This document shows positions 29,322 to 38,390 of a stretch of 64,000 nt of DNA, one piece after another (the stretch's first letter is position 1; every line of letters begins with the position of its first letter). The stretch spans positions 1 through 64,000 of the forward strand of contig NZ_JAOEIY010000006.1 in the NCBI RefSeq assembly GCF_025966695.1. The letters are read 5' to 3'. The DNA is from Stutzerimonas sp. S1 (GTDB lineage Bacteria; Pseudomonadota; Gammaproteobacteria; Pseudomonadales; Pseudomonadaceae). The notes below the pieces were generated by a model, which saw only the letters and a list, made by a program, of their open reading frames with translations, was not told the DNA's origin and made no database searches. Made by a program: the position numbers and the translations under genes.

Positions 29322-30587
29322 TCATACTCTGATCGACAGGCCATCGGCCAGCGATTGTCGATAGGCGCGCCAGGCGGGCACAGCGCCCATCAGCAGCGCC
29401 GCCAGCAAGATCGCGCCCAGCAGCCGCCATTCGTAGCCGCTCGGCCAGCCGAACGGCAGATACAGTCCGTAGAGATGCTGCAGCGGCGCCTGCGCGCCAG
29501 CGATGCCGACATACAGCAGCACCAGTCCGAGTACGGCTCCGGCCAGCGCCAGAGCAAACGCCTCGATGATCAACAGGCCGGCGATATGCCAGGGGCGCGC
29601 GCCGACCGAGCGCAGGATCGCCATTTCCCGGCGGCGCTCGTTGAGACTGGTGAGAATCGCGGTGAGCATGCCTATCAGGCCGGTCAGCACGACGAACAGT
29701 GAGACCACGAATAGCGCCTGCTCAGCCGTGCTCATCAGGCTCCAGAGCTCCTGCAGCGCCACGCCGGGCAGGATCGCCAGCAGTGGCTCGGCGCGATACT
29801 GGTTGATCTCGCGCTGCAGGGCGAAGGTGGCGATCCTGCTGTTCAGGCCGAGTAGCACGGCGGTGATCTGCTGCGGCTGCAGATCCAGCTGGCGCGCCTG
29901 CTCCGGACTCACCCGAGCGGCACCGCGGGCTGGTACGCCGCCGTGCCAGTCGACATGCAACGCCTCCATGCCCGCCAGATTGATGTGCAGCGTACGGTCC
30001 ACCGGCGTACCGGTGCGCCGAAGGATGCCGACCACGCGGAATGGCTTGTCGTCGTGCTGCACCAGGCTGACCTTGGCCACGCCATGGGCGAGCACGATCT
30101 GCTCGTCCAGCCGATAGCCGAGGCTCTGCGCGACCTCGGCACCGAGCACCACCTCGAATGGATCGTCGGCAAACGCGCGGCCTTCGGCCAGCAACAGGGG
30201 CTGCTGGCGGCCGTAGCGGTAATGCTCGAAATAGCCCGAGTTGGTGCCCAGCACTCGGTAGCCGCGGTGCGAATCACCCAGCGAGAGCGGGATCGCCCAC
30301 TTGACCTGTGGATGGCCGGCCAGCTGTTGGTAGCTGTCCCAGCGGATGTTGTTGGTGGCGTTGCCGATGCGGAATACCGAATACAGCAGCAGGTTCACCG
30401 AGCCCGAGCGCGCGCCGACGATCAGGTCGGTGCCGCTGATGGTGCTGGTGAAGCTGGCGCGCGCCTCGGTGCGCACCCGCTCGACGGCGAGCAGCAGGCA
30501 GACCGACAGGGCGATGGCGGATACCGTGAGCAGGGCGGTGAAGCGGCGGTTGTTCAGGCTCGCCAGAGCCAGGCGCAACAGATACAT
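29322..30587 (-). CDS. ABC transporter permease, FtsX/MacB-type
   Basis: This 421-residue permease has a first membrane helix at about residues 15-40, a large extracytoplasmic MacB-like domain, and three further helices after residue 280 with the FtsX-domain motif TAILTSLNERRREMAILRSV near residue 315. It pairs with the ATPase encoded three bases upstream. Such mechanotransmission-type ABC systems do not necessarily carry solutes through the membrane; here it is part of a zinc-starvation operon. Confidence 0.85.
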   Translation of the reverse strand: MYLLRLALASLNNRRFTALLTVSAIALSVCLLLAVERVRTEARASFTSTISGTDLIVGARSGSVNLLLYSVFRIGNATNNIRWDSYQQLAGHPQVKWAIPLSLGDSHRGYRVLGTNSGYFEHYRYGRQQPLLLAEGRAFADDPFEVVLGAEVAQSLGYRLDEQIVLAHGVAKVSLVQHDDKPFRVVGILRRTGTPVDRTLHINLAGMEALHVDWHGGVPARGAARVSPEQARQLDLQPQQITAVLLGLNSRIATFALQREINQYRAEPLLAILPGVALQELWSLMSTAEQALFVVSLFVVLTGLIGMLTAILTSLNERRREMAILRSVGARPWHIAGLLIIEAFALALAGAVLGLVLLYVGIAGAQAPLQHLYGLYLPFGWPSGYEWRLLGAILLAALLMGAVPAWRAYRQSLADGLSIRV

Positions 30588-30590
30588 GCC

Positions 30591-31298
30591 TCAGATCTCC
30601 ACGGCAGGCCTGGCACGATTGAGGTCGGCCAGTGCCAGGCTACGGTCGAACAGCGGCGCCAGACTCTGGTCGTGGCTCACGAACAGCAGGCTGGCGCCGG
30701 CCGCGCGGCATTCGGCGAACAGCAGCTGAAGGAAAGCCTCGCGGCTGTCGGCGTCGAGTGCCGAGGTCGGCTCGTCGGCGATCACCAGTTCCGGCTGGCC
30801 GATCAGCGCGCGCGCAGCGGCGACCCGTTGCTGCTGGCCGATGGAGAGGCTATCGGCGCGGCGCTCCAGCAGTGCGGTAGGCAGGCCGAGCTGCTCGAGC
30901 AATGCGGCCGCCGCCTGGGGCAGCCCGCCATGCCGTTGGATCGCCCGGCTCGCGCGTAGTCGGGAGAAGCGACAGGGCAGGCAGACGTTCTCGCGTACCG
31001 CGAGAAACGGCAACAGGTTGAACTGCTGGAAGATATACCCGGTGTGGTCGACACGAAAACGGTCGCGCGCGCCTGCGGACAGCCGGCCGAGATCTTCGCC
31101 GAGCAGGCGCACACTGCCGCGCCCGGCCCGCTGCACGCCGCCGATCAGGCCGAGCAGGGTGGTCTTGCCGCTACCGGACGGCCCCTTGAGAAACAGGCTT
31201 TCGCCGCGGGCCAGCTGGAAACTGGAGATGTCCAGCAGCTCTGCCTGGCCGGGCCAGGCGAAGCCAAGATTGTCGAGGGCGAGCAGAGGAGACGTCAT
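30591..31298 (-). CDS. ABC transporter ATP-binding protein, LolD/MacB-type
   Basis: This 235-residue ATPase has Walker A GPSGSGKTTLLGLI near residue 38, Q-loop FQQFNLLPF, signature LSIGQQQRVAAARAL, Walker B ELVIADEPTSALD and the H-loop SHD. It partners the permease downstream. Start at 31298 (MTSPLLALDNLGFAW); the longer frame to 31364 would run into the DUF2796 gene. Same operon and likely Zur control. Confidence 0.87.
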   Translation of the reverse strand: MTSPLLALDNLGFAWPGQAELLDISSFQLARGESLFLKGPSGSGKTTLLGLIGGVQRAGRGSVRLLGEDLGRLSAGARDRFRVDHTGYIFQQFNLLPFLAVRENVCLPCRFSRLRASRAIQRHGGLPQAAAALLEQLGLPTALLERRADSLSIGQQQRVAAARALIGQPELVIADEPTSALDADSREAFLQLLFAECRAAGASLLFVSHDQSLAPLFDRSLALADLNRARPAVEI

Positions 31299-31323
31299 CG
31301 GGTGCGGTCGGTGCCAGGGTGGG

Positions 31324-31935
31324 TCAGAACGGTAGCTGCGAACGGCTCGGAGTGAGTTGTGCACCCTGCTGGCCGCGCGGGCCGATCAGTTGTACCGCAA
31401 TCCGTTCGGTTGCGGGAAAGCTTTCGAACAGGTTGCGCAGCTCCAGCGCGTGCAGCGCCTCCGGATGGCGGCAGGCGAGGCGATAGCGCGCTTCGATGTC
31501 GCTATGCCCACGCTGCTGCGGCGCGGCGGACTCGCTGGGTGACGGGGCGTTATCCGGGCGCTGGTAGCCGGCATGTGTGCTGCCGAGCAATTCGCCATGC
31601 AGCTCCTGCTCGCTGACCTCGCAAGCGGCGGCGGTAGACAGGCCGAACAGCGTCAGCGGCTGTTCCAGCTGCACGCGTGTGCGGGCGACCTGTGCCTCGT
31701 CGGCTGGGCTGGCGGGCGCATGTTCGAACCCCAGCAAGTTCATCGCCGGGCTGTGGAACTGCAGCTCCAGCGTGCGGCCATCCAGCACCACGTCGAGGCG
31801 CGCGGCGCCATGTTCGTGGGCGCTCAGACTGGTGGTGTCGTGATGAACGTCATGATCATGGTGGTGATGATCATCCTGTGCTTGGCTGTAACTAAGGGGC
31901 AGCAGAACGAAAGGCAGGGCGAGCAGCAGGCGCAT
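31324..31935 (-). CDS. DUF2796 His-rich periplasmic zinc-binding protein (ZrgA-like)
   Basis: This 203-residue protein has a signal peptide (about residues 1-19, ending at AQA-like SQAQ) and a histidine-rich N-terminus, DDHHHHDHDVHHD, followed by HEHG. The family includes Vibrio ZrgA, the periplasmic zinc-binding part of a Zur-regulated uptake system, and PA4063 of P. aeruginosa. It is the first gene of the four-gene operon and has a Zur-like box 26 bases upstream. Confidence 0.85.
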   Translation of the reverse strand: MRLLLALPFVLLPLSYSQAQDDHHHHDHDVHHDTTSLSAHEHGAARLDVVLDGRTLELQFHSPAMNLLGFEHAPASPADEAQVARTRVQLEQPLTLFGLSTAAACEVSEQELHGELLGSTHAGYQRPDNAPSPSESAAPQQRGHSDIEARYRLACRHPEALHALELRNLFESFPATERIAVQLIGPRGQQGAQLTPSRSQLPF

Positions 31936-31960
31936 GGTCGGTTCCGGGTGGTGATTGATG

Positions 31961-31973
31961 GTTACGTTATAAC
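31961..31973 (-). promoter_or_regulatory. Zur-like box upstream of the DUF2796 operon
   Basis: GTTACGTTATAAC (plus strand) matches 10 of the 12 fixed bases of GTTATA-N-TATAAC. It is 26 bases upstream of the DUF2796 start, suited to repression by zinc-loaded Zur. Confidence 0.7.
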
Positions 31974-32045
31974 AACTTTGCTGGCTGGCTGGCCAGTCCG
32001 CCGCAACCGTGTGAGCATGAGGCCCTGATACGCAAGGAGAGGAAC

Positions 32046-32399
32046 ATGATTCGAATCCGTGGGCATATTGGCGAGTGGCCGGTCGACCTGAAAATCGAAC
32101 TGGACGAGCAGGATTGGGCGCATCTGACCCGACAACTGTCGGTGGCGCCAGGCGAGCCTGCCGCCGGCACGGCTACGCCTGTCGACGACAGTCTGTGGCA
32201 CACCGCTCGTGAGCGCCTGCGGCGAGCTGGCCGGTTGGACGGTCCGGAGCTTTTCGCCGAACTGGAGGCGTTGACCGGCAGTGCGTCGATGGCCAAGCGT
32301 CTGCTGGTGCGTCTGCGCCACTGCGATCAGGTCCGGGTCGAGAGCGGATCGAATGCCGCCAGCTACCACTGGATCGGTGAAGGTTGCCCGACCTCCTGA
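32046..32399 (+). CDS. Conserved hypothetical protein of pseudomonads
   Basis: This 117-residue soluble protein has no signal peptide. It begins MIRIRGHIGEWPVDLKIELD and has a helical middle part (LRRAGRLDGPELFAELEALT). I do not recognise a domain. It lies divergently from the zinc operon and convergently to the cnoX gene, the same place as PA4062-like genes. The SD is AAGGAGAGG. The Zur-like box at 31961 lies about 75-85 bases upstream and could affect it too. Confidence 0.7.
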   Translation: MIRIRGHIGEWPVDLKIELDEQDWAHLTRQLSVAPGEPAAGTATPVDDSLWHTARERLRRAGRLDGPELFAELEALTGSASMAKRLLVRLRHCDQVRVESGSNAASYHWIGEGCPTS

Positions 32400-32415
32400 C
32401 AGGCAACCGCCGGGT

Positions 32416-33285
32416 TCAATAGATCGCCTGGTACAGCTTGCGCCGGTACAGCGTGACCAGTGGGTGGTCGTTGCCCAGCAGATCGAAGACCTGCAGCAGC
32501 GTCTTGTGCGGCAGGCCATCGGCATAGCTGCGGTTGCGCACGAACAGCTTGAGCAGGGCATCAAGTGCAGCTTCGTACTGCTGGCGCGCCAGCTGCTGGA
32601 TGGCCAGCTGGTAGGCGGCCTCGTCGTCCTCGGCATTTTGCGCCAGGCGGCTCTTCAGCGTGGCGACTTCAGGCAAATCGTTGGCCTGACGCAGGAAGGT
32701 CAGTTGCGCGCGTGCGCCGGCCAGCGCCTGCTTGTGCTCGTCGCCCTTCACGGCATTGAGCACGGTCTCCGCTTCGCCCAGTTCGCCGCGTTCGGCCAGG
32801 CAGCGGGCATACAGAATCAGCGCCGCGCCGTTCTCGTTGTCTTCTCCGAGCAGCTGTTGCAGTTGCGCCTCGGCGTCAGCAAAGCGCCCCTCGGCGAACA
32901 GCGCCTCAGCGCTTTTCAGCAAATCGCCCTGTGGGGTGGCGGGTGCCTGCACGTGGGGTTCGAGCATGGCGCGGATGGCCGATTCCGGCTGCGCGCCGGC
33001 GAAGCCGTCCACCGGCTGACCGTCCTTGAACAGCACCACGGTGGGCAGGCTGCGAATGCCGAAGCGGGCGACCACTTCCTGCTCGATATCGCAGTTGACC
33101 TTGGCCAGCAGCAACTCGCCCTGGTACTCCTCGGCGATCTTCGCCAGCAGCGGCATCAGGGCCTTGCACGGGGCGCACCACTCGGCCCAGAAATCCACCA
33201 GTACCGGCTTGTGGAACGAATTTTCGAGCACCAGCTGTTCGAAGCTGGTGGTGGTGACATCGAAGATATAGGGCGTCTGGCTCAT
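32416..33285 (-). CDS. cnoX: Thioredoxin/TPR chaperedoxin, CnoX (YbbN) type
   Basis: This 289-residue protein has an N-terminal thioredoxin domain with the active site WCAPC (Cys37, Cys40) and a C-terminal TPR region from about residue 120. It corresponds to CnoX/YbbN, which protects substrates from oxidative overoxidation and hands them to chaperones. E. coli YbbN has SxHC instead of CxPC, so this copy keeps a redox-active motif, as in Caulobacter-type CnoX. The ATG at 33285 starts MSQTPYIFDV. Confidence 0.87.
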   Translation of the reverse strand: MSQTPYIFDVTTTSFEQLVLENSFHKPVLVDFWAEWCAPCKALMPLLAKIAEEYQGELLLAKVNCDIEQEVVARFGIRSLPTVVLFKDGQPVDGFAGAQPESAIRAMLEPHVQAPATPQGDLLKSAEALFAEGRFADAEAQLQQLLGEDNENGAALILYARCLAERGELGEAETVLNAVKGDEHKQALAGARAQLTFLRQANDLPEVATLKSRLAQNAEDDEAAYQLAIQQLARQQYEAALDALLKLFVRNRSYADGLPHKTLLQVFDLLGNDHPLVTLYRRKLYQAIY

Positions 33286-33491
33286 CGGGATTCTCGTGGG
33301 CGACGAAGGGCAGGAAAGCTGAGCATGGTATGTGGGGACGCGCGAGGCGGGAAGCAAGGGCTCGCCTGATGCTTGCGATTGGTCTATGGTTGCGCCCGCC
33401 CGACGGGAGTGGCACTGCGCCGCTTCGCCCAGGCACAACCTTTTCCTAGACCGGTGCGGCGTTTGCAGTCGCGCGTCATAAGGAGCTTCAC

Positions 33492-34718
33492 ATGTCCCTT
33501 CTCTCCGATTTCCGGGAGCGCTACCTCGTGCGCTTCTGGTCGCCGCTGCCCGCGCTCGGCGCACTGGGTGTCGCCTCCGCTTACTACTTCGCCATCACCG
33601 GAACCTTCTGGGCCGTCACTGGCGAGTTCACCCGCTGGGGTGGCCACGTCCTGTCCTGGTTCGGCTATACGCCCGAGCAGTGGAGCTACTTCAAGCTGAT
33701 CGGCCTGGCCGGCACGCCGCTCGATCGCGTCGATGGCGTGATGATCATCGGCATGCTGCTCGGCGCACTGTGCGCGGCGCTGTGGGCGAACAACGTCAGC
33801 CTGCGCTGGCCGACCAGCAAGCGGCGTCTGCTGCAGGGCTTGATCGGCGGCGTCATCGCCGGCTTCGGTGCGCGGCTGGCAATGGGCTGCAACCTGGCGG
33901 CGTTCTTCACCGGGATCCCGATGTTCTCGCTGCACGCCTGGGCCTTCATGCTGGCGACCGTCGGCGGCGCCTGGGTCGGCGTGAAGATCTGCCTGCTGCC
34001 CTGGCTGCGCACGCCGCTGAAAGTGGGCAGCCAGGCCAGTTCGCTGTTCGGCGACGTCGAAGGTACGCGGCGCCGCGCCACGCTGCAGGCGCGTGTCGGC
34101 GTGGCCGTTGCCGTGCTCGCCATCGGCTTCGCCGCCTGGCGCTTCGATACTTCGCTGGTGCTCGGTATGGCAGTGCTGTTCGGCCTGCTGTTCGGCGGGC
34201 TGATCGAGCGGGCGCAGATCTGTTTCACCAGCGCCGCGCGTGATCTGTGGACCACCGGGCGCACTCGCGCCGCTTACGGCATCCTGCTGGGCATGGCCGT
34301 GGCCTGCGTCGGCACCTTTGGCGCCATTGCGCTCGGTGCGAGCCCGAAGATCTTCTGGATGGGGCCGAACGCGATCATCGGCGGTGTGCTGTTCGGCATC
34401 GGCATCGTGCTGGCCGGTGGCTGCGAGACCGGCTGGATGTACCGCGCGATGGAAGGGCAGGTGCACTTCTGGGTGGTCGGCATCGGCAACGTCATCGGCG
34501 GCACCCTGGTCGCGGTGTACTGGGACGAGCTGGGCTCGACGCTGGCTCTGCCCTATCCGAAGGTCAACCTGCTGGAAAGCTTCGGCCCTACCAGCGGCCT
34601 GATGCTGACCTTCGCCGGCTTGGCCGTGGCCATGCTGCTGGTGCATCTGAACGCCAAACGTTTCCAAACCAAGAGGAGTCCTGCCCGTGAGCCAGGCCAA
34701 ACCGAATCTCTCGCTTGA
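33492..34718 (+). CDS. yedE: YedE membrane protein (YeeE/YedE family)
   Basis: This 408-residue polytopic inner-membrane protein aligns along its length with E. coli YedE: YYFAITGTFWAVTGEFTRWG near residue 30, FGARLAMGCNLAAFFTGIP near residue 123 and AGGCETGWMYRAMEGQVH near residue 310. The two conserved Cys-containing segments are those used for thiosulfate or sulfur-compound passage in YeeE relatives; YedE/YedF have been linked to selenium metabolism. The substrate is not proven. The yedF start lies inside its 3' end. Confidence 0.88.
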   Translation: MSLLSDFRERYLVRFWSPLPALGALGVASAYYFAITGTFWAVTGEFTRWGGHVLSWFGYTPEQWSYFKLIGLAGTPLDRVDGVMIIGMLLGALCAALWANNVSLRWPTSKRRLLQGLIGGVIAGFGARLAMGCNLAAFFTGIPMFSLHAWAFMLATVGGAWVGVKICLLPWLRTPLKVGSQASSLFGDVEGTRRRATLQARVGVAVAVLAIGFAAWRFDTSLVLGMAVLFGLLFGGLIERAQICFTSAARDLWTTGRTRAAYGILLGMAVACVGTFGAIALGASPKIFWMGPNAIIGGVLFGIGIVLAGGCETGWMYRAMEGQVHFWVVGIGNVIGGTLVAVYWDELGSTLALPYPKVNLLESFGPTSGLMLTFAGLAVAMLLVHLNAKRFQTKRSPAREPGQTESLA

Positions 34719-34926
34719 TCTGCGCGGCGAGCATTGCCCGTACAACGCCATCGCCACGCTGGAAACCTTGGCGACCATGCAGCCGGGGCAGTTGCTGGAA
34801 GTGGTCACCGACTGTTCGCAGTCGGTCAACGGCATTCCGGAAGACACCCGCGCCAAGGGCTACAACTGCCTGAGCGTGGAGCAGCACGGCTCGCTGTTCC
34901 GCTTCCTGATCGAAGTTCCCGCCTGA
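34687..34926 (+). CDS. yedF: TusA-like sulfur carrier YedF
   Basis: This 79-residue TusA-family protein has the sulfur-carrying cysteine in GEHCPYNAIATLE near residue 16. It starts with GTG at 34687, inside the end of yedE, with the SD AGGAGTCC. E. coli YedF matches well (CPYPAVATLE region). It probably receives or transfers sulfur or selenium together with YedE. Confidence 0.88.
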   Translation: MSQAKPNLSLDLRGEHCPYNAIATLETLATMQPGQLLEVVTDCSQSVNGIPEDTRAKGYNCLSVEQHGSLFRFLIEVPA

Positions 34927-34934
34927 GTTGCCGC

Positions 34935-35489
34935 TCAGTCCGCGTCCGTGGCGGCCTCGTCGGCCGTGCCGGGCGCGTGCAGCGGCCAGCTGCCAAGTTC
35001 CCGATAGCGCACGCCACCCGGCACGTTTTCCGATGCGTAGAGCACGAAATGCTCCACTGTCCAAGTGAACGCTGGGGCATGTCCGCGCGCACGCTCGTGA
35101 GCATGTCGTGTCAGCGTCAGATGCGGCAGGAACGGTCGGCTGTCGAGCGCGAGCCCTTGCGCGGCGAGTTGCGCACGCAGCGCGGCGGCGAGGTAGTCCA
35201 GCGCTGTCGGCGGCGCGCTTGGCTGCAGGCAGATGAAGCCTTTGCCGATAGTGGTCAGCCGGTCCAGCGTCAGCGCGAACGGCGGGCAATCCAGATCGGC
35301 GGCGAGCCGCTTTAAGCTTTCGATGCTTTCCGCGGGTTGCGCACCGAGAAAGGCCAGCGTCAGGTGCAGGTTGGCGCGGGTTACGGGGAGTCCATCCAGC
35401 GCCTGTTCGTCGCGCCACTTGCAGATGGCGCGGGCCTGCTCGGCGGGGCAGGGCAGGGCGAAGAACAGACGCAACGTGTGTTCGCTCAC
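34935..35489 (-). CDS. thpR: RNA 2',3'-cyclic phosphodiesterase
   Basis: This 184-residue 2H-family enzyme opens 2',3'-cyclic phosphate RNA ends. The two catalytic HxTx motifs are HLTLAFLG near residue 42 and HLTLTRHA near residue 125. It starts at a GTG (35489), reading MSEHTLRLFFALPCP. It overlaps no neighbour and converges with yedF. Confidence 0.86.
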   Translation of the reverse strand: MSEHTLRLFFALPCPAEQARAICKWRDEQALDGLPVTRANLHLTLAFLGAQPAESIESLKRLAADLDCPPFALTLDRLTTIGKGFICLQPSAPPTALDYLAAALRAQLAAQGLALDSRPFLPHLTLTRHAHERARGHAPAFTWTVEHFVLYASENVPGGVRYRELGSWPLHAPGTADEAATDAD

Positions 35490-35505
35490 GGCATACTCCC
35501 GGCTG

Positions 35506-36159
35506 CTACCGAACGGCGTGGTAGAGGCTGACCCGACGGAACTCGGCCGGTTCGGCCAGATCCGGCCAGGTACAGGCATCCAGCACATCCAGCCGCCGGT
35601 ACAGTGGATGGGCGAAATCACGCACCCGCGAGTCGGCCACCAGCGCTTCGCGGCCGCGACTGAGGAAGTGGTCCAGCAGCGGCAGGTTGGCGCGGTCGTA
35701 GAGCACATCGGCGACGATGATCAGATCGTAGCGATCCGCCTCGGCGAAGAAGTCGTCCGAGTAGCGCAGTGTCACGTTATTCAGCTCCGCGTTGGCCTGG
35801 CAGGCGGCGAGTGCCAGCGGATCCAGATCGCAGGCCACCACGTCGGCGGCACCCGCTTTGGCCGCGGCGATCGCGGCGACACCCGAACCGGCACCGAAGT
35901 CCAGCACGCGCTTGCCCCGTACCCATTCCGGCCGCTCGGCCAGCCAGCGCGCCAGCACCAGGCCGCTGGCCCAGCAGAAGCACCAGTACGGAGGCTCTTC
36001 GAGAATCCGCCGGGTTTCCTCGGGACTGAAGGCGCGATCCATGTTGCCCGCATCGATCAGCCACAGGCGCAGATCGGTATTCGGCAGCGGCTCGGCGACC
36101 AGCCGGGCGTCGCCGAGCAGTTCGTTCAGTGCCGCCTGTAGCGGTGCCGGTGCCGTCAC
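35506..36159 (-). CDS. Class I SAM-dependent methyltransferase (lysine methyltransferase-like)
   Basis: This 217-residue methyltransferase has the SAM motif VLDFGAGSGVAAIAAAKAGA near residue 85, the acidic motif CDLDPLAL, and post-motif DLIIVADVLYDRANLP near residue 145. It resembles the ETF-beta lysine/nicotinamide N-methyltransferase-like group; the substrate is unknown. The GTG start at 36159 overlaps the stop of the upstream lipoprotein gene (GTGA), so the pair is translationally coupled. Confidence 0.78.
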   Translation of the reverse strand: MTAPAPLQAALNELLGDARLVAEPLPNTDLRLWLIDAGNMDRAFSPEETRRILEEPPYWCFCWASGLVLARWLAERPEWVRGKRVLDFGAGSGVAAIAAAKAGAADVVACDLDPLALAACQANAELNNVTLRYSDDFFAEADRYDLIIVADVLYDRANLPLLDHFLSRGREALVADSRVRDFAHPLYRRLDVLDACTWPDLAEPAEFRRVSLYHAVR

Positions 36160-36578
36160 GGCGCGGGAACCAGCTGCAGCGGGCCGAGTGCCTGGCTGCT
36201 GGCATTGCGAATCTGCAGCGCCGGCAGCCGCATGATCAACTGCCCGGCACGTGTCACCCGCCCGCGTAGTTCGACACGCTGGTCGTGCGGGAAGGCGTCC
36301 GGGTTGAATTGCAGGATGAACGGTAGCTCCGAGCCGCGACCCTTGAGCTGCACGTTGCTCAGCAGACGATCCGGCTGGTCGCGGCGGTCGACCTCCAGCA
36401 GCGCCAGCTCGACGTCGCTGCCGGCAGGTGCGCCGATCAGGCTGCCGCTCAGTTCGTTGAGCAGTTTCGAGTGCGGTGCGCTGCTGAGTTTGACGGGGGT
36501 GGGCGACTCGGGTGGCTGGCTGCCGCAGCCGGCCAGCAGGGCCAGCAGCAACGGTAGAAGGGCGGGGCGTAAGCGCAC
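36156..36578 (-). CDS. YbaY-type lipoprotein
   Basis: This 140-residue lipoprotein has a signal with lipobox LLAG-C at Cys18. The mature part contains a beta-rich domain of the YbaY/type III secretion pilotin-like family (VKLSSAPHSKLLNELSGSLI, LPFILQFNPDAFPHDQR). The function is unknown. It is transcribed with the methyltransferase gene. Confidence 0.75.
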   Translation of the reverse strand: MRLRPALLPLLLALLAGCGSQPPESPTPVKLSSAPHSKLLNELSGSLIGAPAGSDVELALLEVDRRDQPDRLLSNVQLKGRGSELPFILQFNPDAFPHDQRVELRGRVTRAGQLIMRLPALQIRNASSQALGPLQLVPAP

Positions 36579-36691
36579 GGACGGCTCCAGAACTACGGCG
36601 AATCGGCCTTGTATAGCAGCAAAACCGCTGCCTTGTCTTGCCGGTCGGATGCGCTACCATGGCCGCCCCGACGTTCGACCGAATCCATCCC

Positions 36692-37159
36692 ATGCATTGT
36701 CCGTTCTGCAGTGCCCATGACACCAAGGTCATCGATTCCCGCCTGGTCGCAGAGGGCGATCAGGTACGCCGCCGCCGCGAATGCCTGGCCTGCGGCGAGC
36801 GCTTCACGACCTTCGAAACCGCCGAGCTGGTGATGCCGCGGCTGATCAAGTCCGATGGCAGCCGCCAGCCGTTCGACGAGCAGAAACTGCGCGCCGGCAT
36901 GCAGCGTGCGCTGGAAAAGCGTCCGGTCAGTGTCGAGCGCCTCGAGGCGGCCATTGCCCATATCAAGCATCAGCTGCGTGCCACCGGCGAACGTGAGATC
37001 AAGTCGCGCGTGCTCGGCGAACTGGTGATGGCCGAGCTGCAGAAGCTCGATGAGGTTGCCTACATCCGCTTCGCCTCGGTGTATCGCCGCTTCCAGGACC
37101 TCAACGAGTTTCGCGAGGAGATCGAACGGCTGTCCCGCGAGCCCGCGAAGCCCGAATGA
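36692..37159 (+). CDS. nrdR: Transcriptional repressor NrdR
   Basis: This 155-residue NrdR is the nucleotide-sensing repressor of ribonucleotide reductase genes. It has an N-terminal zinc ribbon (CPFC at residues 3-6, CLAC near residue 31) and an ATP-cone domain from about residue 49 ([18 protein letters not shown]). It starts at 36692. The stop overlaps the ribD ATG by four bases. nrdR-ribD-ribE-ribBA-ribH-nusB is the standard pseudomonad order. Confidence 0.97.
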   Translation: MHCPFCSAHDTKVIDSRLVAEGDQVRRRRECLACGERFTTFETAELVMPRLIKSDGSRQPFDEQKLRAGMQRALEKRPVSVERLEAAIAHIKHQLRATGEREIKSRVLGELVMAELQKLDEVAYIRFASVYRRFQDLNEFREEIERLSREPAKPE

Positions 37160-38259
37160 ACGCCGCCGATCACGCCTGGATGGCCCACGCGCTGCAACTG
37201 GCGCGCAAGGGCCTGTATTCGACCCACCCGAACCCGCGGGTCGGTTGCGTCATCGTCGCGGATGGCGAGCGGGTCGGCGAGGGCTGGCATGTGCGCGCCG
37301 GCGAGCCGCATGCCGAGGTCCACGCGCTGCGTCAGGCCGGCGAACGGGCCCGCGGCGCCACCGCCTACGTCACCCTCGAACCCTGCAGTCACTACGGGCG
37401 CACGCCGCCCTGTGCCGAAGCGCTGGTCAAGGCTGGCGTCGGCCGCGTGATAGCAGCTATGCAGGACCCGAACCCGCAGGTCGCCGGGCGCGGCCTGCAA
37501 TTGCTGCGCAGCGCGGGCATCGAAGTCGCCAGCGGCGTGCTGGAAGCCGAGGCGCGCGAGCTCAACGGCGGCTTCATCAAACGCATGGAAAGCGGTCTGC
37601 CGTTCGTGCGCGCCAAGCTGGCGATGAGCCTGGACGGACGCACGGCGATGGCCAGCGGCGAGAGCCAGTGGATCACCGGCCCGGCGGCCCGCACCGAGGT
37701 GCAGCGCTTGCGCGCCCGCTCCAGCGTGGTGCTGACCGGCGCCGACACCGTGCTGATGGATGCCGCGCGGCTGACCGTACGCGGCACCGAGCTGGGGCTG
37801 GATGCGGAAACGACTGCGCTGGCGCTTGAGCGCCCGCCGTTGCGAGTGCTGGTCGATGGCCGGCTGCGTGTGCCGCTGGATGTGCCGTTCTTTCAGGCCG
37901 GCCCGGCGCTGGTCGTCACGGCGGTCGCCGGCTGCGAGGAGACCTATCGTCGCGCCGGCCACGAGGCGCTAGTGCTGGGTCAGGAGCGGGTCGACCTGAC
38001 CGCGCTGCTGCGCGAGCTGGCTGCCCGTGGTGCCAACGAGGTGCTGGTCGAGGCCGGGCCGCGTCTGGTCGGTGCGTTCGCCGGCCTCGGGCTGATCGAC
38101 GAGTACCAGATCTTCATGGCGGCCAAGTTCCTCGGTTCCTCGGCGCGGCCGTTGCTGGAGTTGCCGCTCGAGCGCATGAGTGAGGCGCGCGAGCTGAAGA
38201 TCGTCGACATCCGTGCGGTCGGTGACGACTGGAAGATCGTGGCGCGCGCGGCCAACTGA
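37156..38259 (+). CDS. ribD: Bifunctional riboflavin biosynthesis deaminase/reductase
   Basis: This 367-residue RibD has an N-terminal deaminase domain with the zinc site HAEVHAL (near residue 50) and [11 protein letters not shown] (near residue 76), and a C-terminal reductase domain with [20 protein letters not shown] near residue 155. It makes 5-amino-6-ribitylaminouracil phosphate. It lies upstream of the FMN riboswitch, so it may not be under that switch. Confidence 0.97.
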   Translation: MNAADHAWMAHALQLARKGLYSTHPNPRVGCVIVADGERVGEGWHVRAGEPHAEVHALRQAGERARGATAYVTLEPCSHYGRTPPCAEALVKAGVGRVIAAMQDPNPQVAGRGLQLLRSAGIEVASGVLEAEARELNGGFIKRMESGLPFVRAKLAMSLDGRTAMASGESQWITGPAARTEVQRLRARSSVVLTGADTVLMDAARLTVRGTELGLDAETTALALERPPLRVLVDGRLRVPLDVPFFQAGPALVVTAVAGCEETYRRAGHEALVLGQERVDLTALLRELAARGANEVLVEAGPRLVGAFAGLGLIDEYQIFMAAKFLGSSARPLLELPLERMSEARELKIVDIRAVGDDWKIVARAAN

Positions 38260-38390
38260 TCGGCAACCCTTGTCGGCTGTGTCCGCCGATAGCCTGCGTC
38301 TTGCATTCAGATAGCTGCTACCGGGCGATAACGGGCTGCCCCGCGTCGCTATTTGTGTTAAAAACGCTGCCGGGCCGCGAGTGGCCCAAC

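Noticed and set aside
33384-34856. Antisense frame of 490 residues over yedE
   Set aside because: The low-complexity Gln/His/Arg/Ala composition and full overlap with yedE mark it as a shadow.
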